6,426 nucleotides of DNA from Rickettsiales bacterium (lineage in GTDB: Bacteria; Pseudomonadota; Alphaproteobacteria; Rickettsiales; UBA3002). A program made the position numbers and the translations under genes. Under the pieces are notes generated by a model that was not told the origin of the DNA, did not search any database, and worked only from the letters and a program-made list of their open reading frames with translations. Location: contig PBPD01000058.1 of NCBI GenBank assembly GCA_002725445.1, positions 1 through 6,426 on the forward strand, in the 5' to 3' direction. Positions 1 through 4,660 of this stretch are shown here, in pieces (position 1 is the first letter of the stretch; each line of letters opens with the position of its first letter).

Positions 1-1914
1 CCGGTCTTTACCCGCAAAAGCCATACTGATGTGAATTATCTGGCATGTGCGTCGAAATTGCTGGAAACACCGTCACTGTTTTACCCGCAATTTGCTACCC
101 ATAATGCCTTGACCGTTGCCAGCATTATCGAACTGGCGGGTGACACACCGTTTGAGTTCCAACGCCTGTATGGTATGGGGCAAAAGCTCTATGACCAGAT
201 TGTAAAAGACTATCCGGTGCGTGTGTATGCGCCTGTGGGCCGTCACAAAGATTTGCTGGCGTATCTTATCCGCCGGTTGCTGGAGAATGGCGCTAATACG
301 TCGTTTGTGAATTTGCTGATGGATCGTGACCGTTCGCTGGACGAATTGTTGCGCAATCCGATTGTTCGCGCACGCAAATCGCGTGGAAAAATGTCGAAGA
401 AGATTCCACTGCCGATCGATTTATATGGTGATGATCGTCATAATTCGCGCGGGGTGGAGTTTGGCTATGCGTATCAATCCAAACGCCTGTTGGAAGAGAC
501 CAAACCGTTTTTGGATCGCGGCTTAGAACGCCCTAAAGACAATACGGTCGAAGAGGCAGACAAGGCGATGCAAATGGCGGGTGAAGCATTCGCCAAATGG
601 GACGCGGCTTCCATTGACCAGCGCGCTGCTTGTCTGGACCGCGCAGCAGAATTGCTGGAAGAACGGCGCGATCATTTGCTGGCACTCTGCGTGCTGGAGG
701 GCAAGAAAACCTATAGTGATGGCATTGCCGAGGTGCGTGAAGCAGCTGATTTCTGCCGTTATTATGCCGCGCGTGCGAGAGAGATGTTCCCACCATCCAC
801 GTTGACTGGCCCGACGGGCGAGAGCAACACCTTGTCGCTTTCCGGGCGCGGCGTGTATGTGTGCATCAGCCCGTGGAATTTCCCTCTGGCTATTTTTGTC
901 GGTCAGGTGGTGGCTGCACTTGTGGCGGGTAATACCGTGGTGGCCAAGCCTGCAGAGCAAACCCCTGCCATCGCGGAAGCGGCAGTGAAGCTGCTGTATG
1001 AGGCAGGTGTGCCGGAAGATGTGTTGCATCTGGTGTTTGGCGATGGCGAAAGCATAGGTGCGCATCTGGTGTCACACCCTAAAACGGCAGGTGTGGCGTT
1101 TACCGGCTCGACGGGCGCTGCAAAAGCTATTCAGCGTGCGCAAGCGGCCAGCGATGGCCCTATCATCCCGCTGATTGCCGAAACCGGTGGCCAGAACTGC
1201 ATGATGATCGATAGTTCGGCGCTGCTGGAGCAGGCAACCGACGATATCATTCTGTCGGCATTTGGTAGTGCGGGGCAGCGTTGTTCGGCATTGCGGGTGC
1301 TGTATGTGCAGGAAGATATTGCGGATTCGCTGATCAAAATGATCAAAGGCGCGATGGATGAGCTGACGATTGGCTGGGCAGGTGATCTGTCGACCGATGT
1401 CGGTCCCGTGATCGATAAAGAAGCGCAGGGCAATTTGCAGAAACATATCGAGCGCCTGAAGAAAGAAGCCAAAGACTGGTATAGTGCGACAGTGAGCGAC
1501 AAGGTGCGTCTGAGCGATACATTTGTTGTGCCGCATATGTTCGAAATTAGCGATATTGATGAGATGGGGGGCGAGCATTTTGGCCCTATCCTGCATATCA
1601 TTCGCTATAGCGGCAAGAAGCGCAATGAAGTGATCGACCGCATTAACGGCACTGGCTATGGCCTGACCTTTGGTCTGCAAAGCCGTGTGCAGCAGCAACA
1701 AGAGGCGATTCTGCCACGCATTCATGCTGGTAATATGTATGTGAACCGCAATATGACGGGTGCGGTGGTAGGTGTGCAGCCATTTGGCGGTGAAGGCTTG
1801 TCTGGCACAGGCCCGAAAGCAGGTGGCCCGTATTATCTGCTGCGTTTTGCAGCCGAGCGCACGCTGACCATCAACACAGCGGCTATTGGCGGTAACATCG
1901 AACTATTGAGCTAA
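1..1914 (+). CDS. putA: Bifunctional PutA (proline dehydrogenase / L-glutamate-gamma-semialdehyde dehydrogenase), 5'-truncated by the window edge
   Basis: PutA oxidises L-proline to glutamate in two steps: an FAD-dependent proline dehydrogenase (PRODH) makes pyrroline-5-carboxylate, and an NAD-dependent aldehyde dehydrogenase (ALDH) oxidises the hydrolysed semialdehyde. The frame is open from base 1, so the gene starts upstream; residue numbers count from the first codon. Residues 1-110 are the end of the PRODH barrel, with PVFTRKSHTDV, the FAD-contacting YPQFATHNA, and Tyr76, Tyr88, Arg91 and Arg92, which match the proline-site residues Y540, Y552, R555 and R556 of E. coli PutA in spacing. 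The ALDH domain has SPWNFPLAIF (oxyanion Asn293), KPAEQTP (Lys316), FTGST (367-371), ETGG (Glu394) and catalytic Cys428 in GQRCSALRV. The protein ends soon after the conserved tail TINTAAIGGN, so it is a short PutA without the extra C-terminal domain of longer forms. The linker before the ALDH domain is unusually short. I see no signal peptide or membrane segment in this part. Confidence 0.97.
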   Translation, partial: PVFTRKSHTDVNYLACASKLLETPSLFYPQFATHNALTVASIIELAGDTPFEFQRLYGMGQKLYDQIVKDYPVRVYAPVGRHKDLLAYLIRRLLENGANTSFVNLLMDRDRSLDELLRNPIVRARKSRGKMSKKIPLPIDLYGDDRHNSRGVEFGYAYQSKRLLEETKPFLDRGLERPKDNTVEEADKAMQMAGEAFAKWDAASIDQRAACLDRAAELLEERRDHLLALCVLEGKKTYSDGIAEVREAADFCRYYAARAREMFPPSTLTGPTGESNTLSLSGRGVYVCISPWNFPLAIFVGQVVAALVAGNTVVAKPAEQTPAIAEAAVKLLYEAGVPEDVLHLVFGDGESIGAHLVSHPKTAGVAFTGSTGAAKAIQRAQAASDGPIIPLIAETGGQNCMMIDSSALLEQATDDIILSAFGSAGQRCSALRVLYVQEDIADSLIKMIKGAMDELTIGWAGDLSTDVGPVIDKEAQGNLQKHIERLKKEAKDWYSATVSDKVRLSDTFVVPHMFEISDIDEMGGEHFGPILHIIRYSGKKRNEVIDRINGTGYGLTFGLQSRVQQQQEAILPRIHAGNMYVNRNMTGAVVGVQPFGGEGLSGTGPKAGGPYYLLRFAAERTLTINTAAIGGNIELLS

Positions 1915-1926
1915 GATTCGCTTTTT

Positions 1927-1947
1927 GCGGGGAATTTACCGTTTTTT
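1927..1947 (+). terminator. Weak candidate intrinsic terminator after putA
   Basis: Twelve bases after the putA stop, GCGG (1927-1930) can pair with CCGT (1939-1942, one G-T wobble) around an 8-nt loop. A run of six T (1942-1947) follows and shares one base with the stem. The T-run is typical of an intrinsic terminator, but a 3-4 bp stem is much weaker than usual. Without it, putA transcription would continue into the small gene at 1957, so this may equally be read-through sequence. Confidence 0.25.
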
Positions 1948-1951
1948 AAGG
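1948..1951 (+). promoter_or_regulatory. Shine-Dalgarno-like AAGG deciding the start of the small gene
   Basis: AAGG lies 5 nt before the ATG at 1957, an acceptable spacing. It favours that start over the TTG at 1954 (2 nt away, too close) and over the ATG at 1975 (23 nt away). The match to the anti-SD is short, so the support is modest. Confidence 0.4.
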
Positions 1952-1956
1952 CTTTG

Positions 1957-2229
1957 ATGGCATATAATGATAGTATGTCAGTGAAGTCATACATAGCGAA
2001 AGCGATCAAGAAAGCCGATAAGAGTTATTTCTTTGAGAATTACTCTAAGCAGGCGAATTCTGTGATCAAAGGGCTCAAAAAAGAAGGCTATACTATTTTG
2101 CCGAGTGAGCCCGATGAAGAGCTGTTAAAGCTGGTGGCAGATACGATACATACAGGCCGCATGCGCCCCGAGCAGCATATTGCCAATGTATATAAAACCC
2201 TCGTTTCACATATGGAGAAGCGCTACTAG
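1957..2229 (+). CDS. Small uncharacterised protein, 90 residues
   Basis: I do not recognise this family and assign no function. The protein is soluble-looking, with no signal peptide, membrane segment or cysteine, and is slightly basic (12 Lys and 3 Arg against 11 Asp/Glu). The first half is lysine-rich and predicted helical by eye (SVKSYIAKAIKKADKSYFFENYSKQ); a short turn with GYTILPSEPDEE follows, then a second helical half (ELLKLVADTIH, PEQHIANVYKTLVSHMEKRY). The regular helix-like spacing, sensible composition and tight packing between two genes support a real gene. The start at 1957 is chosen for the AAGG at 1948-1951; the in-frame ATG at 1975 would give 84 residues beginning MSVKSYIAKA and sits just after a TATAAT. 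It follows putA by 42 bp on the same strand, so it may be read from the putA transcript or its own promoter. It converges on xerC with 6 bp between the stops. Confidence 0.75.
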   Translation: MAYNDSMSVKSYIAKAIKKADKSYFFENYSKQANSVIKGLKKEGYTILPSEPDEELLKLVADTIHTGRMRPEQHIANVYKTLVSHMEKRY

Positions 2230-2238
2230 GCGCGCCTA
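2227..2238. other. Perfect 12-bp palindrome containing both stop codons of the convergent gene pair
   Basis: TAGGCGCGCCTA is identical to its reverse complement. The first three bases are the TAG stop of the small gene and the last three are, on the other strand, the TAG stop of xerC. There is no spacer in the palindrome, so as RNA it could form at best a 4-bp stem with a CGCG loop. No T-run follows on either side, so it is not a standard bidirectional terminator. Confidence 0.9.
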
Positions 2239-3213
2239 ATCACGTTCACCCGGATGGGCGGCGCTATAGGCCTGCATCAGCCGTTCTGCATCCACATGGG
2301 TGTAGCGCTGGGTGGTAGACAGGCTCTCATGCCCCAGTAATTCCTGTATATCGCGTAAATCACCGCCCTGCGCCAGCAAATGCGTGGCAAAACTGTGGCG
2401 GAAGGCGTGCGGCGTTACACTGTCGGGCAAGCCAAGAAGCCGCCGCATTTTTGCGACCTGACGCTGAAAGATGGCGGGTTGCAATGCCTTACCGCGCGCG
2501 CCGTAAAATAGTGGGCTATGCGCTGGTGTGTCGGGCGTGATGAACGGGCAGGCGTGCATATAGGCCTGCAAAGCATTGCGCACAAGCGGCAATAGCGGCA
2601 GGGCGCGTTGTTTCTTGCCCTTGCCTTGCACGCGCAAGGCCTCGCGCGATTGCTGCCAGTCCTGCACGCTCAGACCCAGCGCCTCACCTATGCGTAGCCC
2701 GCACCCGTAAAGCAGCAGCAATAACGCCGTGTCACGCTTGGCTATCCATGGCTCGTCCTGCAGCTCTGCCATTGTATCGAGTGCCTGCAAGGAATGGCCC
2801 TGATTTAGCGCCTTGGGTAGCGGCTTATCAAGCTTTGGCATGGATACCAAAAAGATGGCGTCATTGTCGCACAATTCTTGCTCTTGCATGAAACTAAAGA
2901 AATTGCGCAAGCTCGATAAGGCACGCGCAGACGAGGTTTTAGACAGGCCTTGTTGCATGCGATGTGCAAGCCAGCTGCGGAAATCACGTGGATGCAGCTT
3001 TTGTGTTACGGAAAGTGAAATATGCTCACCATGGTGGTCAGCGAAGAAACGCAATGCATGCTCAATATCGCCCTGATAGGCCGTAAGTGTGTGATCGGAC
3101 ACGCGGCGAATATGGGTGAGCCAATCGAGCCAGCGCGTCACCGCGTCATGCAAATCCGCTTCTATCGGCAATGCGTCTAGAGCAGTTTTTCTATCTCGCT
3201 TTCGGTCAGACAT
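2236..3213 (-). CDS. xerC: Tyrosine recombinase XerC
   Basis: XerC acts with XerD at the chromosomal dif site to resolve chromosome dimers, under FtsK control at the division septum. The 325-residue protein has the SAM-like core-binding N-terminal domain (about 20-110, with VSDHTLTAYQGDIEHALRFF) and the catalytic domain (about 130-320). All tyrosine-recombinase residues are present: Arg174 (GCGLRIGEAL), Lys198 (GKGKKQR), His269 and Arg272 (HAFRHS), His295 (LLGHESLS) and nucleophile Tyr304 (TTQRYTHVD). Their spacings equal those of E. coli XerD R148, K172, H244, R247, H270 and Y279. The ending (YTHVDAERLMQAYSAAHP) fits XerC better than XerD. It is somewhat longer than E. coli XerC because of a charged N-terminal extension. 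The ATG lies 37 nt inside the end of the DUF484 gene, with only a weak GGA upstream, so translation is probably coupled. An integrase of a mobile element is unlikely, given the housekeeping context and no att repeats. Confidence 0.95.
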   Translation of the reverse strand: MSDRKRDRKTALDALPIEADLHDAVTRWLDWLTHIRRVSDHTLTAYQGDIEHALRFFADHHGEHISLSVTQKLHPRDFRSWLAHRMQQGLSKTSSARALSSLRNFFSFMQEQELCDNDAIFLVSMPKLDKPLPKALNQGHSLQALDTMAELQDEPWIAKRDTALLLLLYGCGLRIGEALGLSVQDWQQSREALRVQGKGKKQRALPLLPLVRNALQAYMHACPFITPDTPAHSPLFYGARGKALQPAIFQRQVAKMRRLLGLPDSVTPHAFRHSFATHLLAQGGDLRDIQELLGHESLSTTQRYTHVDAERLMQAYSAAHPGERD

Positions 3214-3938
3214 TGATCCAGCTTATGTTCCACCACTTGCGCCAGGAATTTCAGTAGCTCGGTGCCATGCTGCGGGTCAAAACGCCCTACATCACGCACC
3301 CCAAAGGCCAGCAGCGCTTCGCGTCCCAAACGCTGCAGCGACAAGCGTAAAAGCGCGCAGGATTCGATCAGTCCGCTGCATTCCTCAAACAAGGTTTCAA
3401 ACCCGACAGGGCGTGCTTTGTTGCAGTCGTTAATAAGTGCAACGTCGGGGCTGTTGCCCAATGCCAGCAACACTCCACCCGGCTGGATAAAGCCAATGCC
3501 GGAATAGTTTTGTTCACTGTAATGGGCGTGATACAGCTCGGCCATTTCGGACTCGATAACCAACCGTACCACATCCACATTGAACAGGCGCGCCATATCA
3601 ATGCCCAGAATCTCTAGAAGATGTTCCAGACTACGGGTTTTCATGATTTTTAGCGATGCCTGATGCACTTGCGACTGCACCGACATATTGTTGCGCGCAG
3701 AATGCACCACACCGTCCAGACGGTCTTTGAGGTCCTGCATATTGCCACGCAGATTATTCAGCGCAAAATGCTGAAAATCGAGTACGCCGTCGCCCATTTC
3801 CTGCTGTGGCGGTACAAGTATCTCTAGCAGCTCAGGGTGCTTTTGCAGAAAGTCGGGGTGTTTTTGCAAATACTCCACCACCATCTTGTGGGTCATTTCG
3901 GTGGCCCATTCGGGCGCGGAGGAGGATTTGTCACCCAT
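3177..3938 (-). CDS. DUF484 family protein (YigA-like)
   Basis: This is a 253-residue member of DUF484, a family commonly found directly upstream of xerC (as yigA is in E. coli) whose function is not established. The family signature is clear: an N-terminal VVEYLQKHPDFLQKHPELLEIL (about 19-41) in which QKHPDFL is repeated as QKHPELL, then GVLDFQHFALNNLRGNMQDL (51-70), a helical, possibly coiled-coil stretch to about residue 105, and a GAF-like C-terminal half ending ALLAFGVRDVGRFDPQHGTELLKFL (208-232). No catalytic motif, signal peptide or transmembrane helix is visible. It begins 5 nt after the transaldolase stop and overlaps xerC by 37 nt, so all three are probably one operon. No strong Shine-Dalgarno precedes the ATG at 3938; an in-frame ATG at residue 15 is a less likely alternative. 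The link to xerC suggests, but does not show, a role near recombination or division. Confidence 0.93.
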   Translation of the reverse strand: MGDKSSSAPEWATEMTHKMVVEYLQKHPDFLQKHPELLEILVPPQQEMGDGVLDFQHFALNNLRGNMQDLKDRLDGVVHSARNNMSVQSQVHQASLKIMKTRSLEHLLEILGIDMARLFNVDVVRLVIESEMAELYHAHYSEQNYSGIGFIQPGGVLLALGNSPDVALINDCNKARPVGFETLFEECSGLIESCALLRLSLQRLGREALLAFGVRDVGRFDPQHGTELLKFLAQVVEHKLDQCLTESEIEKLL

Positions 3939-3943
3939 AATGC

Positions 3944-4594
3944 TTAGATCGACTGTCCGGTCGACTCCCAGTCTTTCAAAAACGCTTCCAGCCCTTTGTC
4001 GGTCAACGGATGACCCGCCAGCTGCTTCAGCACTTTTGGCGGAATGGTAGATACATCCGCACCCATCTTGGCCGATTCGATGATATGAAGCGGGTTACGG
4101 ATAGAGGCTACCAGCACTTGCGTTTCATAGTCATAATTACCGTAAATTACGCAGATATCTTCAATCAGCTGCAGCCCGTCCTGACTCAGATCGTCCAGTC
4201 GGCCAACGAATGGCGAGATGAACGTAGCGCCTGCTTTTGCCGCCAGTAATGCCTGCGATGCAGAGAAGCATAAGGTCACATTCACCATAATGCCCTTATT
4301 TGTGAAGTGCTTGCATGCTTTCAGCCCGTCCCAGGTTAGCGGCACTTTGATGGTGACGTTATCAGCAATTTTGGCGAGTTTTTCGCCTTCTTCAATCATG
4401 CCCTCTGCGTCGAGCGCGGCCACTTCGGCACTTACGGGGCCGGGCACAATCTCACAGATTTCAGCAATGACTTCTTTGAAGTCGCGGCCAGATTTGGCGA
4501 TCAGCGATGGATTGGTGGTCACACCATCTACCATGCCAGTTTCGGCCAGTTCTTTAATTTCGTTGATGTCGGCGGTATCGATAAAAAATTTCAT
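3944..4594 (-). CDS. Transaldolase of the small TalC/FSA class
   Basis: The 216-residue protein is a full-length member of the short transaldolase/fructose-6-phosphate aldolase family, a cytosolic TIM barrel using a lysine Schiff base. Visible motifs are FFIDTADINEI (3-13), GVTTNPSLIAKSG (24-36), VSAEVAALDAEGMI (54-67), the Schiff-base Lys83 in NVTIKVPLTWDGL, NVTLCFSASQALLAAKAGA (105-123) and ISPFVGRLDD (126-135). Two positions separate the activities: Glu57 lies where E. coli FsaA has Gln59, and Phe129 where FsaA has Tyr131; Glu and Phe are the residues of true transaldolases such as TalB. I therefore infer the sedoheptulose-7-phosphate plus glyceraldehyde-3-phosphate exchange of the pentose phosphate pathway, although automatic annotation often calls such proteins FSA. 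A good Shine-Dalgarno (AAGGGA) sits 7 nt upstream of the ATG. It is the first gene of the leftward unit with DUF484 and xerC. Confidence 0.93.
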   Translation of the reverse strand: MKFFIDTADINEIKELAETGMVDGVTTNPSLIAKSGRDFKEVIAEICEIVPGPVSAEVAALDAEGMIEEGEKLAKIADNVTIKVPLTWDGLKACKHFTNKGIMVNVTLCFSASQALLAAKAGATFISPFVGRLDDLSQDGLQLIEDICVIYGNYDYETQVLVASIRNPLHIIESAKMGADVSTIPPKVLKQLAGHPLTDKGLEAFLKDWESTGQSI

Positions 4595-4601
4595 GGTCTT
4601 T

Positions 4602-4607
4602 TCCCTT
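4602..4607 (-). promoter_or_regulatory. Ribosome binding site of the transaldolase gene
   Basis: On the minus strand AAGGGA is followed by 7 nt and the ATG at 4594. It is the clearest Shine-Dalgarno in the leftward gene unit, consistent with this being the operon's first gene. Confidence 0.6.
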
Positions 4608-4645
4608 TGGCATTACCCTGCTATGTGTCATTGCTTAGCGCAGAT

Positions 4646-4650
4646 GAGGA
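4646..4650 (+). promoter_or_regulatory. Shine-Dalgarno-like GAGGA upstream of priA
   Basis: GAGGA is 10 nt before the ATG at 4661 and 4 nt before an in-frame TTG at 4655. The ATG is preferred because its spacing is only slightly long, while the TTG is a rarer start with too short a spacing. The two choices differ by two residues. Confidence 0.45.
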
Positions 4651-4660
4651 TAGCTTGGCA

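Larger units (their letters stand above)
4595..4660. promoter_or_regulatory. Divergent intergenic region between the transaldolase gene and priA
   Basis: These 66 bp separate two divergently transcribed genes and hold the start signals of both. I looked for sigma-70 boxes on both strands. A TTGGCA at 4607-4612 on the plus strand has no good -10 at 16-18 bp, and nothing better is seen on the minus strand. Promoters may lie inside the opposite gene's 5' end. No operator-like inverted repeat is evident. Confidence 0.45.

Noticed and set aside
1072..1725. Long minus-strand open frames opposite putA (217 residues here, also 180 residues at 523-1065)
   Set aside because: They lie antisense to the strongly conserved ALDH domain and encode low-complexity-looking, His/Cys/Arg-rich proteins without recognisable motifs. 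These are typical shadows of a real gene.
1970..1997. Possible dif-like site (GTATG...CATAC inverted repeat near xerC)
   Set aside because: Tested as two 11-bp arms around a 6-bp centre, the arms match at only about 4 of 11 positions. They do not resemble the XerD arm TTATGTTAAAT. It lies within the coding sequence of the small gene.
2236..3213. The tyrosine recombinase as a phage or integrative-element integrase
   Set aside because: Its C-terminal region is XerC-like, it sits in the conserved DUF484-xerC arrangement, and there is no tRNA, direct repeat or cargo gene nearby.
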